64,000 nucleotides of DNA from Apodospora peruviana. Lineage: Eukaryota; Ascomycota; Sordariomycetes; Sordariales; Lasiosphaeriaceae. Under the pieces are notes generated by a model, which was given only the letters and a program-made list of their open reading frames with translations, was not told where the DNA came from and searched no databases. A program made the translations under genes and the position numbers. Positions 32,124-44,741 of the stretch are shown here, in pieces; position 1 is the first letter of the stretch, and each line of letters begins with the position of its first letter. The DNA lies in the NCBI GenBank assembly GCA_033439685.1, contig JAUEDM010000006.1, forward strand, positions 1,550,001 through 1,614,000. The letters run 5' to 3'.

Positions 32124-34320
32124 TTACCGCCAGCTGTCCGACCGAGTCGCAGTCGTCGTGCCGCAGGTCGCGGGCACCGTGTATGAGCGATTCGGATCAG
32201 CCTCCCACGCAACCGAACCATCAGAGTTGACCCTGATATACTTGTACGTGATAGACTGACCAGCGGGGAGGGCGATGGTCGCACTCCATAGCGGGTTGCT
32301 GCTAGTGTACTGGTTCGCCGAGAGAGTGACGGCGTTGCTCGGGTTCCAGCTGCCGAGCGCGGGGACGTTTCCGACAATCTTGATCGTCTGTCCCCACGAC
32401 GTCGTCGCCAGCTCGTTGAAGATGACGAGAACTTCCTGGGGCGTCACGCAGCCGGTGGGCTCTGTGTTAGGGGCGGTAGTAGTCGTTGGTGTGCCTGGGA
32501 TGGGAGTCTGCGAGGCCGGGAAGGTGGTCACGGTAGCAGAAGTGTATGAGCCCGCGACAGACGATCCCACGCAAGTGCCAGGGACAGTATTGCCAGAGCC
32601 AGCGTTCCACGATGAAGGGACGATGCCAGCCCGACGATCTGCCGCGCTGCGGAATGCCGCGTATGACCAAGTGAGATGGGTTGCTCCGATCGGTGTCCCG
32701 CTGTTGCGGTCAAACTGCTCGGGCATACCACCTTCTGATTGCGCATACTGTGCGACGATATTGACATAGCCATCAGCATAGGTCGAGACGGCACTGATGA
32801 TGGAAGTGTATGTTGCTGATCCAGAATCGTATGTTCCGGCGGTGATCGAGGGTACCAGGTCCTTGAAGAAAGCCAGCGACGTGGAGGTCACAGTGATGGA
32901 GCCCTGCTGCTTCCAGACGTACAGAGCATCATAGAGCTGCTCAGCTGCGGCCAGGGTGCAGAGATACCAGGGGTTGCCGTTGTAATAGACATCTTCAGAG
33001 TACCTTCCAACAGCAACGGCAGTACCCTGTGCTTTGCCGTTGTTGATCCCGTAGATGGAGCGGAAAGAATCAGTGACGGCTTTGTGGTTAGCCAAAGCCT
33101 TGTCGCTGCATGGCTGGAAGGTGTTGGCATCACATCCGACAGTCGGATCAAACGTGTGGATGGATGCGAGCAAGGTGTTGGCATCCCGTCCGTTTCGGCC
33201 GTTGATAAACACTATTTATGGTTAATCTGAGCTCATCATGGTCGTCTGTTGACAGGAATACACCTGACTTACGATTGGCGATGATGTAGTTGCCATTGGG
33301 CTGCCAGAACCTCTGCAAAAAGCACAAAACCTGAGGCGCAACGGCGGTGCATGCGCTGCAAGAGGTGCCCAGGCTGGACGCGAGTGCAGCACCCTCAACC
33401 AGAGCTAGAGCGAGAAGGTCAGCATGTACTTCAGTATGCAGCAAGGGAAGGATAGTTTCTCACCGCGGTGCGAGCTCGCAATGGTGAAGAACGAGCTGCC
33501 GTTTACTTCCTCCCATAGATCGAAGCCGGTTTGGTTCCTAGGTTGAAATGCTCAGCATACAGGTGGGTGGTAAGCGGACGATTCAGGGGTATTTACCAGT
33601 ATTGGGCCGTATAAGCGAGGTCGTTCTTGATCACTGGCCAGACAACATCACGCGCAGTAGAGGAGTAGCCGTTATTCACCAACCACTTGGCGTAGTTGAC
33701 GAGAGCAATGGCTCGCAAGGGCGGTCCATCTCTTTGTGGGCGACCTGATTGCATTGTCAGCGATTGTTCGTGCGGGTTGGAGGGCTCTACATACCCCATG
33801 CCCCAGTGTACTGGGTGAGATCGACGTAGAACTTGGGCTCGCCCAGTCCGGCGCCATTGGAAAAGCTGCCCGAGGGGTTGGAGACGCCCTGAAGCTTGGC
33901 CTGAGAGATGATGAAGTTCTGGATGTTTGTCTGCAGGTTGGAGTCGTAGCTATTGGCGAACGTGTCGACGACGAGCTTGAAGACAAGGGAAGCATCTCTT
34001 GTCCAAGTGTACCAGTCTGCCCTCGGTGTCAGAATGTATTAGACTGTATGTGAGTGACTACGAGACCACTTACAGTCCGGGTTGCTCTTGGACGGACTGG
34101 CGACAACCACGCCCGGGGCGGCGCCAGCAGCAGCACAGCCATTAGGACCAATGTTGCAGAGAAGCCGAGTCAGGGCGTAGGGCTTCTCAGTCGCAATAAA
34201 CGAGTCAACATCTCGCTTGACGATCTCAGCCTCTCTCCGTGCTGCAAGGTCGGGACGGCCGCCGAGGACTGCCTGGAAGGCACAGGCGCCCAGGAGCAAA
34301 AGGGAAGAGACAGCGTGCAT
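32124..34320 (-). CDS. gla-1: Secreted glucoamylase, GH15 with CBM20
   Basis: Exo-acting glucan 1,4-alpha-glucosidase that releases glucose from starch outside the cell. Six exons: 34320-34074, 34016-33795, 33744-33597, 33537-33464, 33404-33273 and 33211-32124, giving 636 residues. A signal peptide (MHAVSSLLLLGACAFQAVLG) is followed by a short propeptide ending in a Kex2-type KR before DVDSFIATEKPYAL. The GH15 core carries YTWTRDASLV, the general acid Glu in GLGEPKFY and the general base Glu in GGMPEQFDRNSG, then THLTWSYAAFRSA. A short Thr/Pro linker (PGTPTTTTAPNTEPTG) leads to a C-terminal CBM20 starch-binding domain (IKIVGNVPALGSWNP). An upstream in-frame ATG exists at 34407. I rejected it because a TATA-like element lies just upstream and the signal peptide starts at 34320. 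Confidence 0.96.
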
Positions 34321-36804
34321 GGTGGGCTCGAAGAAGTAATGGCCTGTTGTGGTGTTGAGGGCTGAATGCACTGGAGGAGTCCAGCCATTGACAACGAGGC
34401 CGTCCATGGCGGCGGGTATTTATCTAAATATCTTGGATATCTTAACAGAGGGTTGATATTACCCCTGGACCACAGCCGACCACCCGTTGACGGCATCCAC
34501 CAGTGGCCGCAGACTGGGGTGCAGAGTCCAGGCCGGGGAACAGAGACAAGGTAACGGGTACAGGCCGAGGAGTGGTACGCTATGTCGTGTTAGTGTAGCC
34601 GCCTCCGAGTGAGATCGGGGTGCGTGTGGGGAAAAGGGCCGACATAGAGTCGCATGGAGAATATTGAAGTTCGGTGCTTCTCGAACTGCTATGCAGCGAT
34701 TAGAGCAAGTCCCACGTGCGGTACTCCGTGGGCCGGCTCTGGAGTCTTTGCGCTCACGATCTCCACGATTAGGTTCTGGAAGATGTCGCCTGCACCCCAA
34801 CATCTGCCAAGGAACGCGGCTAACCGAGATGCAGGAAAGCACCGATGTCTGACCGTTGAAGACTTGGGGTTCGGGGTAGAAAGGAGAAGTCGGACAAGGC
34901 CTCGGGATGAGACGAAGACTCGACGAGATGCACGTCACCGGGTCCGAGGTGCGCCAATCATCGGCCTCGATCCAATCCAGTCCATCCGCGATGGGAAAGA
35001 GCACTCCATCTGGCTCAGGAACACAGATAGCGACAGCATCCTTCCTGCCTTATAAGATCTCTACCAGTAGGGAAAGCACGGGACAGGTCTGAGAGTTTAC
35101 AGTGAGGAGTTTTCTCCAAATTCTGGGATTCTTGGAAATTTGGAGTTGATCTCTTTTGCCCTGTGCCTGAATGCTCATTTACCTACGGTTTCAACCTAAT
35201 GTTTAGTGAGGCTCTTTGATGTTCTTCTGCGTAACAATGAAATATTCAGACGTACAGCCCCTATTACTGTTATGCCCCCTATTTCCGATCTCCTGTCTTG
35301 ACACCTACCTAGGTCTAACTTACTGATGATATTTTCCAATACACGTACTATTTTAGACTTAGACTCACATATTTCGTACACTGACGCGTCTCTCATTGTC
35401 CTGGCCTGTCCTCCCCCGCAGCGGACACGACCTTGTCCACCACTCCGGCAAAATAAAATCGGTCCGTCTCAGGCCTTGATCTTCAGGACCGACGGTCTGA
35501 CCTGAGATCCCAGCAGCCCTGTCAACGGTGCCCCGCACCGGAAGCGGGAGTGAGATCGTGGAGTTGGCCGTTGAGAGTGCCGCAGCCGCACCGCAGCGGC
35601 CTCCACAGCCAGAAGGGTATCATCCCCGCGATGACAGGGGCTTGTACGCGAGCAGGCGAGGTACAGTAAGCCGAGCATCACATGCTCCCTTAGCTGTGAC
35701 GACTTTGGTGTTTCCACCAACATGGGCCAATATCCTGAGAATTATTTGTTCAACATTTCCAATACTACCTAACTCCTTGAATATCGACCTACGGTCACAG
35801 ACGCCGGCCTACCCAGTATACCTAGATCGTGAACAAGTTCTGCACTCCGGCCGATACCAAGTCCGTTGGGCCGAATAGCGCCGACAACCTCACCCAAGGA
35901 CGTTCATGACTCCACTCCGAGCTGGTCTGTGGATAGGTATCCCAAAGCACCCAAGGGCAACAGTATCGTGACTCGTGTTGCCTTCCAAGAGTTATATCGG
36001 TCCTTCTTAGCCAGACCAAGCATGGCATTTGCATGGCGAACCACAGAATTCCAGCTTGTGATGGACTCCGCAAAGAACAATGTACAAGACAAGATACAAA
36101 TAGGCGTAAACGGATCGGCCGAGTGTCGAAATTTAGATCGTCCGTAGAATTCACAATGGGGGGCAAAATGTGCAAGGGGTGTTCTGCACTGGAATCGCGC
36201 GGTCCTCGTTTTGTCCGTCTGGTCAGGGGCGTGCTAACCAGGCAGCACGACGGCGTGCAACGTGAAGAAATGTAGAGTAGTCATGGTTTGCCCCAGCTTC
36301 AAGGATCGACGACCTCAGCTAACGGTTTGGAATATAACGTCCTCAGAGTACCAGGTCACACACGCTCAGCCCGAAAGCGAACACGGCTCCCTGGAGTCCA
36401 ATTAATATGGCTATCTGTCGGGTGGAAATTGACATCACGTAGAAAAGATGGCTCCTTGGTTCCCGAACTGCCGCAGCAATCGACCCTCAGCACCGGAGTG
36501 GAGGGGATCGCTGGGCACAGATGCGTGGTGAGGAAAAAAAGAGAGAAAGAGAAACCGTTCCAAGCTGTGAGGTTATATATCCAAAATTTCCGTGGAAGTG
36601 GGGCTTGTGCCGCCAGGCTTATCTTATCAGCCATGTGGGTCCAAGCAGCCCATGCGTTGCATGCACCTCTCAGGCTGGGGGAAAGTCTGTATCAGCCATC
36701 AGCCTCAACTACCGCGAGTGCAAGCTTGTTTGCCTCGGGTGCAATACATCGGCATCAACAACCTTTCGCAAATCTCCCCCGTCAACTCGATACTCCCGCC
36801 CAAA
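34321..36804. other. Divergent intergenic region, 2.5 kb (glucoamylase / Snu66)
   Basis: This is the longest gene-free interval. Near the glucoamylase start, the minus strand has a TATA-like GATAAATACC (about 34420-34430). Open frames at 34654-35055 and 35528-35878 lack domains. ACCTACCTAGGT occurs at 35303-35314. No gene is recognised. A long promoter would suit a sugar-regulated glucoamylase. Confidence 0.45.
34418..34432 (-). promoter_or_regulatory. TATA-like element of the glucoamylase gene
   Basis: On the minus strand the sequence TTTAGATAAATACCC lies about 100 nt upstream of the signal-peptide ATG (34320) and only about 15 nt upstream of the alternative ATG (34407). Transcription starting downstream of it would probably exclude the upstream ATG. 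Coordinates are approximate. Confidence 0.4.
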
Positions 36805-38800
36805 ATGGATGCCGCGTCGATCGAAGAGATAAACAAGCTCCGGCGGGCAATGGGCATGAAGGCCTTGCCTGTCCCGGGTGCGTCGGTGCCAAAAGAAGAC
36901 ACTCCCGAGAATGACGAAGACGCGCCCAGCACCCTCGAAAGCCGCCAGGCACAGGCCTACGACAACTACAAGAAGATGCAAGAGGCTGAAGAAGCAAAAA
37001 AGAAGCGCGAAGAGAGAGCCGCCGCAGTCAAGAAGGCACGGGACAAGGCCCAACGGTTTGCCGTTCTCGAGGGCAAAGGCATAGTCGACGATGACGATGA
37101 TCTCGACGCCAAGTCGTGGCTTAAGAGCCAGAAGAAGCGGCAAAAGAAGATTGAGGCGGCCAGGAAAGCGATGGAGGAAAAAGAAGCCGCTGAAAAGGTT
37201 GCTGAGCACACCGCCAAGGATTTGGCCGGCGTCAAGGTTGCGCATGACATGGCGAGCTTCCTTGACGGCGATGACCAGGTCCTCACCCTGAAGGACACAG
37301 GAATTCTAGAGAACGAAGATGAGGGCGATGAGCTTGAGAACCTAGCGCTACGGGAACAAGAGAAGCTAAACGAGAGGTTGGACCTGAAGAAGAAGAAGCC
37401 GCTATATGATCCGAACGATATTGACGAGACCGGCGAGCGTGGGATACTATCGCAGTACGACGAGGAGATTGGTGGGAAGAAAAAAAAGGCGTTCACTTTG
37501 GACGCTGTGGGCACCTCGTCAGACTTGGCCGACATCCTAGCTGCTCCGGTTCAAAAGAGGAGAAATCAGGTCGTGGACCTCGATGTTCTTGGTATGTCAC
37601 ACATTTGCAAGCATAGATTAAGGGCTTGCACTAACTCATTCCTTTACAGAAGATGCCCCTGCGCCTGTTTCCGACTATCTTGACGCGTCAGAAGTGAAAG
37701 TCAAGAAGCCGAAGAAGAAAAAGAACAAGTCGACAAGACGGCGAGCGGACGATGAGGACACCCTGTATCCCGGTGATGAAGCCGTTAATAATGAGGCCGA
37801 TCAACAAATGGATGTCGACCCCGGTGCCGGCGCATTCACAAAGAAGAGAAAGGTCATTGACGAGGACTTTGTCGACGACGACGATCTCCAAACATCCCTA
37901 GCCCTTCAAAGAAAAGCTGCACTTAAGAAGCGCAAAAAGACTCGACCAGAGGATATTGCGAGACGATTACGAGAGGAAACCGCGAACAGTACTCCAGAAC
38001 CTGAGAATGCTGAAGGTGGTGGCGGTCTCGTCATTGACGAGATCAGCGAATTTGTGGATAACCTGCGCGCGCAGCAGGAGGAGGAGAGGAAAGCGCCAAA
38101 ACCAAAACGCGAAGAAGCTCTCACGAAAATGGACGAGGAATCGGATGAAGAGATGCAAGACGTCGATATTAAGAGAGAGTCGGCCGACCGAGACACGTCG
38201 CCCCTGGCTGACTTGCCGGCGACCGGCGTGGAGGAAGAGAAGGTTGTGAGCCAGGGAATGGGCGCAACCTTGGCTCTTTTGAAAGAGCGCAACCTCATCG
38301 AAGGCACAAACGGCAGCGAGCTCACTGAGAAATTCCGGCAAAGGCAGTTGTTCCTTGCCGAGCTGCACCGCCGCATGGCGCTTTTCGACGAGGATGCGCG
38401 GCTTCAGCGCGAGCGCGACAGGGCCAGTGGACGCATGGACAAGATGTCGACCCGCGACCGCGAGGAGTGGGCACGCCACCAGAACACGGTCCGCGAGCAG
38501 CACCAGGCCAAGATCATGGAGCAGCTTTTCAGGGAAGGGTACCGGCCGACGGTCGAGCTCAAGTACGTCGACGCCGACGGGCGAAGCCTCGACGCCAAGG
38601 AGGCCTTCAAGGAGCTGTCGCACCAATTCCACGGCAAGGGCAGCGGCAAGGGGAAGACGGACAAGCGGCTCAAGAAGCTGGCCGAGGAGAAGAGGCGGAT
38701 GGCGCAGAGCATGCTCGATACTAGCCAGAATGTGGATATGAGCACGGCGGCCTCTCATCAGGGCAAGAAGCGCAAGGAGGCGGGTGTTCGCCTTGCTTGA
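36805..38800 (+). CDS. snu66: U4/U6.U5 tri-snRNP protein Snu66 (SART-1 family)
   Basis: Splicing factor of the tri-snRNP, acting in the nucleus during spliceosome activation. Exons 36805-37591 and 37650-38800 encode 645 residues. The protein is highly charged and helical, with an N-terminal segment MDAASIEEINKLRRAMGM typical of the family. A SWLKSQKKRQKKIEAARKAM block is followed by GVKVAHDMASFLDGDDQVLT and TLKDTGILENEDEGDELEN. The C-terminal part includes GMGATLALLKERNLI, VELKYVDADGRSLDAKEAFK and ELSHQFHGKGSGK, the most conserved part of SART-1 proteins. A nuclear-type basic cluster (KKPKKKKNKSTRRRADD) follows the intron. The start is the first ATG of the conserved N-terminus. Confidence 0.95.
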
Positions 38801-39696
38801 GCTTGCCTTTGACGACGACAATAACACAAACAGCGACTGCGGTATTGACTCCGTTATGTATTACTTGACTGCTCGGAGCAGCAGTTCCAGGCGTTATTGG
38901 TGGGGGGGTTAAAGGAGATCAGAAGTTTACCAAAGGTGCATAATCAAATTCTTTTTCTGTCTCTCATCAAACCAAAATGCTGTCTACATGTTTGCTGACA
39001 GGGGAATGGGGCGTTCAGAGTGCATGTCCGGTAAAGGGTCTCGTAAAAATGCCGACCTGTATACCGTCCGCTTTTGAAAAATAAACTGACCGTCAAGGCT
39101 TGACATCGAGGACCGATGTATATAGACCAGTAAAGCCCATCAGGACCCGCAACATTATAACTGTAGAGGTTGACGTAGAATACCTAATCGTAGAAGTAGT
39201 TAAGACCCTACACAGCGTAACGATGTCACTTGTAGACACTGATCTCCAATGGACAATACATTTTCTTTCCCAAAGCACACCAGTTTGATGATATATCCAT
39301 GATTTCAGAAGTCTCTTCGTCTTGTCTTGATCATTTCTGCTTTATTTTCTTAAATAAGGTACTGACTATGTAGCTGAAGTCCGTGAAACAGATAGCTCCG
39401 GTCTTGGCAGGTGTTGACATTGACATCTGTCTGGGGCGGGCTGCTAGCGATAAGATAAGGAGATCCCACCAGCACCCCCCCCCCCCCCCCCCACCCACGC
39501 GCTACGACCAGCGGCTGAGCTTCAGCCACGTTCATCCACTGGAGAGCACTGCACTTCTGTTAAGAGCGACGTCACACAACCAAACCCTCCTTTTCTGTCC
39601 TCAACAACTACTCGACAAATCGTTTAGTCTTTGATCAAATCTCACAAACTGATAGAGAACACAGATTGATTGACGGTAACGACAGAGAAGAAAAAA
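38801..39696. other. Intergenic, 0.9 kb, Snu66 3' region and GET2 promoter
   Basis: Noncoding. It includes a homopolymer C tract at about 39475-39492. No domain-bearing frame. Confidence 0.5.
39475..39492. repeat. Poly-C tract upstream of GET2
   Basis: A run of about 16 to 18 C residues lies about 200 bp upstream of the GET2 start codon, in the probable promoter or 5' leader. The run is prone to length variation. Confidence 0.8.
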
Positions 39697-40787
39697 ATGA
39701 CGGAAGGTGTGCCAGAGGACGCCGCGGCCGCGCGAGCAGCGGAGCAGGCCCGCCTGCGCAAGGAGAGGCGCGAGGCAAAGATCAAGGCCGGCGGTGCGTC
39801 GCGGTTAAATAAGATCAGCGGGCTTGCTGGGGGTGTTCCGAAGGGTGAGTTCTGTTCTTTAATATACCAAGTATTTGGTTGGGAAAAACCCTAGCTGACA
39901 TTTGTTGTTTGTTAGAAACCGAACAAATACCTGCTGCTGCTGCTGCGCCAACTCCACGACAGCAGCAGCCACTGCAACAAACTCACGCCGATCCGGAAGA
40001 GGTTGACATCTCGCAGCACTATTACCAGCCGCAGGCCACCGTGCGCATACCAACCCCACAGCAGCAGCAACAGGCTGACCTCAACGTGTCCGAGGAACAG
40101 TTGCGCCAGATGATGCTCGGGCTGGACATGCCCGGTATGAATGCTGCGGGCGGTGCTGGTCCGGGAGGTAATATGATGGAAGGCGATTTCATGCGCATGA
40201 TGATGCAGAACCTCATGGGTGGTGGCGGCGGCGGTATGCCAGGAATGCCAGGCGCTGAAGGAGGAACTTCTTCACCATTTCCGTTTCTCTTTCCAGGAGG
40301 AGCCGCCGGTGGTGCTGGAGGTATGCCTCCCTTCCCAGGAATGCCCCCCCCCCCTGAGATGGCAGGTTCTGCCGTAATTCCTGACCGGTACGCCTCGCTC
40401 TGGCGCCTGCTCCACACGGCCGTGGCTCTGGCTCTGGGTCTGTACATTGCGCTGTGGACACAATTCAGCGGGACGAAGCTCGACCGCGACAAGAGCGCCG
40501 CCATTGTGAACGTGAGCGAGGGCTTGACGTCATCGGATACTGCTCGGCGATTCTTTTGGGCGTTTGCTACGGCCGAGGCGTTGTTGTTGACTACCCGGTT
40601 CTTTATGGATCGTGGCCGGCAGGCGCCGCAGCAGGGCTTGTTGGGAATGGTGGTGGGGTTTTTGCCGGGCAAGATTGGAAGTTATGTTAGGATTGGGCTG
40701 CAGTATGGGCAGATTTTTAGTACGGTCAGGGCGGATATTTTGGTTTGTGTGTTTGTGTTGGGGGTTTGTTCTCATTTGAGGTCTTAA
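39697..40787 (+). CDS. get2: GET complex subunit GET2-like (ER receptor for tail-anchored proteins)
   Basis: ER membrane receptor that, with Get1, accepts Get3 loaded with tail-anchored proteins. Exons 39697-39844 and 39916-40787 encode 339 residues. The cytosolic N-terminus carries the basic Get3-binding helix (RLRKERREAKIKAGGASRLN). A long Gln, Met and Gly-rich linker (GGGGGGMPGMPGAEGG) follows. Three C-terminal membrane spans are visible: LHTAVALALGLYIALWTQF, FFWAFATAEALLLTTRFFM and ILVCVFVLGVCSHLRS. The ATG at 39697 is the first in frame and gives the canonical short N-terminus. Length and topology fit fungal Get2/CAML-like proteins, which conserve little sequence outside these parts. Confidence 0.9.
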
Positions 40788-41373
40788 GTTATTAGAGTGT
40801 GTTGTGTTGCAGGATGCTGAGATATCCGACCGGACTTGCACTTCATTGGCGGACCATAATTGCGGTTTGGGAAGGGCATTTCGTAGCGGTGGTTAGCGGT
40901 AGGAAGTATAGTATTCTGCCTATATTACTTACCTACTTACCTGCGTACTAGGTGTTCTCACTGTGCATTCTCCCGATAGCGAAATCCTCCGCATGGCTGT
41001 CTGGTGGATTTACATGGAGCTTGAGGTGTTTCTGGAATCAGGGGCCATTTGTTGACTTGGGGAACTCTGGATGTAGCAAGGTAAAGGATTGTAATTCGTA
41101 AAGCGAGAGGAAGTCCTGGTACAACATGTTATCGGCTTCATCCTCTTCTATTGTTCTCGTGTGTATATAGTTTACTCCCACAAGTTTATCAAACCAACCA
41201 ACATGCCAAGCTATACAACTACATATCCATCCGAACATATTACAACCGCAAACTCCCCCAATGCTGTTCTCTTGCCCATGCCACCCCCATGTATATGGCC
41301 CCACATATGCTATGTATCTAACAGACAATAATATACCATCTCCAAACGTTTATATGTACTTTACATCTAATCT
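40788..41373. other. Convergent 3' region, GET2 / TMEM135-like gene
   Basis: Noncoding AT-richer sequence between two convergent genes, with a TACTTACCTACTTACC run at about 40925-40945. Confidence 0.5.
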
Positions 41374-43006
41374 TCACGGGTTTAGTACAGTATGCAAAAC
41401 ATTACCCAACACCCCCCTGACGCGATTCTTGTTCTCCAAGACACAAGTAAACACGACAGCGGTGCTGAAAGCAAACACAAACGTCTCCCGCCACTGCTTA
41501 TCCAACCCGTACCGCCTCGGTAGCAGCGTCGCCAGGGCGCGCGGCGCTACGAACAGCGCAACATCCTTCCTGCGGCCGGCGTTCTCGATCATGATGCTCC
41601 ACCCACAAAGCAGACACCCAGTGCCCACACACAGACCGCCGTCGATGGTCTGCCTGGCACCCGCGTGCTTGCCTAGCACGCGCGGGCCGACCCGCGTCCT
41701 CGTCAAGCAGACGCCGTAATAAAATAGCGCGATGAACGCACCAAGGAAAGCCGATGACCGCGCCGCTGAGGCAAACGCCCGGGCCAGACTCTTACGGGTC
41801 GGGTTCCTGATGATCGCTAACAGTAGATTGAGAGGCAGGTAGGTCGCCATGCACCAGCGGAACGAACGTTCGAACCGCGACAGGGCGTGGTACTCGCAGT
41901 TGGCGCCGCAGCCCATGTGGACGATCTCGCAGGGGAAAGGGATGGACTTGGCTGGGTCACCCCAGTCTAGGGGCCACCCGTAGTCAGCGCACATGCCGCC
42001 CAGGAGAGGGGCTTGGCCGATGTCGCGACCGTATTGTAAGGAACCGTCGCGGCATCGCACGAGGGCTTCGATCAGGCGGGGATCAACGGCGGCGGCCGAG
42101 CCGATCCATTTGTTGTAGGCGCGTGGCAGGCGGGACGGGCGGTATATCCAGGTCCACATGATGAGGCCTGACGAGAGCGCAAAGATGGCCGGGTCGGTTA
42201 GACGGGACACGGCTTGTTCTAGGGGGCTCCAGTTGTGTTTGCCTTGGGAGAGACGGCGGGCTTTGCGCCGGGCCCAGAGCTCGCCGCCTATTACGTCTAG
42301 TGCGCGGGTGAGGGCGAAGAGGGAGAGGTCCAGAGTTCGGCCGGCATAGTTGATGGTTTTTGGTGGTTTAGTTGAAGTTGAGGAGGACGAAACTGTTTCT
42401 GTGAAGCCCGAGCTCTCCTTAGATTGGAGTAGCTGAAGACTTAGCCAGCCTGCAATGAAGGAGGCGAACCATCTTGAGAGTCTTTTGGGTGTGTTAGTAT
42501 TTGCTGTGGAGCAAGTGAAGTGTGCATGATGTTTGTCTCACCTTTTTCGTGTGAGGTCGGAAAGATATTTGAGTAGCCGGTCAAATGCGGCTTTGAGCGG
42601 AATCTGAGCCGGTGATTTTAGTAACACGATCTATATGACTGAAATAGGGGGTTCGACAAACCTGGAGTAAGGTGCTGCCACCAACAATGACGGCGCAAAA
42701 AGTGGGAAAGCGCTGCCAGTCGAGGCCACCGCGGAGGATGTTTATCAGGGACGTAATAAACGATTTGGACCGAGACGGAGACTGATGAGGCTTGTCGCCA
42801 TCTTGAGAAACTCTCCGCCGGGTGAGGTGCTGAAGCAGCAATGTCAGCAGCCTCGGCGCAACGGCGGAGGCATAGCCCAGAAGGTAGGCGCGGACCAGCG
42901 GCCGAAATACGGGCGGTATGCCATGGTCCCACGACCTCCGGACGCGGGTAGATGTTCGGAGCGGAGGAATCAGCTGCCGGTCTGACGGGGAGAGACCGGG
43001 AGTCAT
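41374..43006 (-). CDS. TMEM135-like multi-pass membrane protein
   Basis: Exons 43006-42662, 42603-42542 and 42481-41374 encode 504 residues. Joins LLQ|IPLKAAFDRLL and RKR|LSRWFASFIAGW are in frame. Hydrophobic segments include FCAVIVGGSTLLQ, FASFIAGWLSLQLL, IFALSSGLIMWTWIY, LPLNLLLAIIR, FLGAFIALFYYGVCL, LCVGTGCLLCGWSIMI and TFVFAFSTAVVFTCVL. A cysteine-rich motif between spans (PCEIVHMGCGANCEYH) recalls the TMEM135 cysteine-rich N-terminal domain. Animal TMEM135 is linked to peroxisomes and mitochondrial dynamics. The fungal role is not established, so location here is an inference. The start gives a short cytosolic N-terminus, and no targeting signal is seen. Confidence 0.87.
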
Positions 43007-44741
43007 GATTGCACGCCACCACCTAACCGTCGCAACGAGAAGATGCGAGAAAGCAGCAGATGAGAATAAATTGCTGGGGAGTGTTCATCAGCCGAATCCA
43101 TGCATTTGAGTTTTGGAGATATGATATGATTCCGGGCAATTAATATATCATTTGTATGTCATGTAAAGTAGGTAATCTGTACCCCTTTCTGAGGTGTAGG
43201 TATTTTATTCCCTAGTACTCTGGACACGCGCGGTAATTCGCGGGCAATCCTGGTGCGGCGCGTGAGCCCCTCGGCCGTGGTGTAGGGAGCCGAGCCGAGC
43301 CGCTACCTCGGAAGTCATTGGTTTTTACGGCGTGGCAACGTCACCAGCGGCCCGAACATCAAGACGCGAAATCATCCTGTCAGTTACCTCACCCACAAGC
43401 AAGAAAACGGAGAGCATCCTCCACCTGTCAGCGTGTCAAGAATCCTCAAGCCCAGCGAGAAGATCTTGGGACCAGCATTGAGTGACTTGCATGGTCATTT
43501 CGGCCCTGTGACCACTTCCGGGGTTGCTTCGCTGATGAGAGGGTGATGAGTGCCCCGCCATCACCGTGCGTTAGCTTATCCCAGCTCGGGACGAGCTTGG
43601 CTGCTCCACGCCGTCTTTGGCCGAGTTCCTTCGCTCGGCTGTTGGTTCATGAAGAGGTTCCGTATGGTTTGGACAGATAATCCGAGTTTCGTTGCCAGAG
43701 TTAAGGCAATGAAACCATCCAAAATGAGAGGTGCGGGAGGGCCCGGGGCATGTGATGATGTGATTTTTTGGCAGACGCAATGACGCCCCAATCTGGATAC
43801 CAGTAGGTACCTACCTACCTGTCGGGTGGAAATCGAGATTGACACATTCGGTACGGGTGACGGGCGCCTCGCTGTGCAAGAGGAACGGAGTTCTAGCGAG
43901 CAAGCTTGGTCGTATCATTGTAGAAAAGATATGGAAGTTCGCAGAACAACCTCGAGATATGAAAGAAATACCTTGATGTATAGTAGAGATTCCCGTCTTT
44001 CCATCCCATCATTATCTGTCAGTTGGTTGAGGTATTTGGCATCAATTTATCGCCAACTTCCCCGGATCACCCAAACAAGCGCCAAACAAATTAGCTGCGC
44101 CCTAGTAAGAATTCCCCGCAACTTCTTCAGGCACTGCAACGCTAAAAAATGCTGTGCGGTGAGCCAAGGCCTCCAGTTTGTGCCATCTTTGTCCTGGTCT
44201 TGGCTGGTTAGATCATGGATGATGGAGCCACGGTGACCCGAGGAGTCAGCATTGGAACCTTCGGCAGCCCCCAATCCCCATCCCTCGCTTCCCCGCTGAG
44301 TGCGGACCACCGTCAGTGAAATGGGTAGGTAGGGGACAGCACCCCCATCAAATCGTAGGTAACCATTTTTTTTGGTTTGACATGTGCATGTGAATGTCTC
44401 CCTCCGCCCCGCAAACTCCCAATAGCAGTTCACAACTCCAACCAGGCGCACTCTCGCAACCCCAACGACACTCACTCACAACCTTCATCACAACGAACTC
44501 ATTAGGTTCTACGGAGCCCAGTGCCTGTTCGGGGCCTTGATGGAGCTCGCAAGCCGCTCTTTCATTGTGTAGCGCTACCGTTGCTGCCGCTGCCGCTGAC
44601 ACTGGACAGACAGCAAGAGCAGCCCGAAGCCGAGTCTCGAGGCATCACCATCCCCTTTACGCCATCGGCCGTAGTTCCTAGTAGCTTGTGCCCAGGAACT
44701 CATGTCTCCGAGTTCCGCTCCCGAGTTCGGTCCCGGAAGAG
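43007..44741. other. Divergent intergenic region, 1.7 kb (TMEM135-like / bHLH)
   Basis: Promoter and leader DNA. It contains TAGGTACCTACCTACCT at 43804-43820. Open frames have no domain. A long bHLH 5' leader is plausible. Confidence 0.45.

Noticed and set aside
34459..35004. 181-codon minus-strand frame upstream of glucoamylase
   Set aside because: It is Pro/Arg/Ser-rich translated GC-rich promoter DNA without domain or conserved-looking patches.
40801..40875. Possible extra 3' exon of GET2 after a GTTTGTG donor at 40742
   Set aside because: The unspliced frame gives a normal Get2 third membrane span and stop (CVFVLGVCSHLRS), while the spliced version would lose it.
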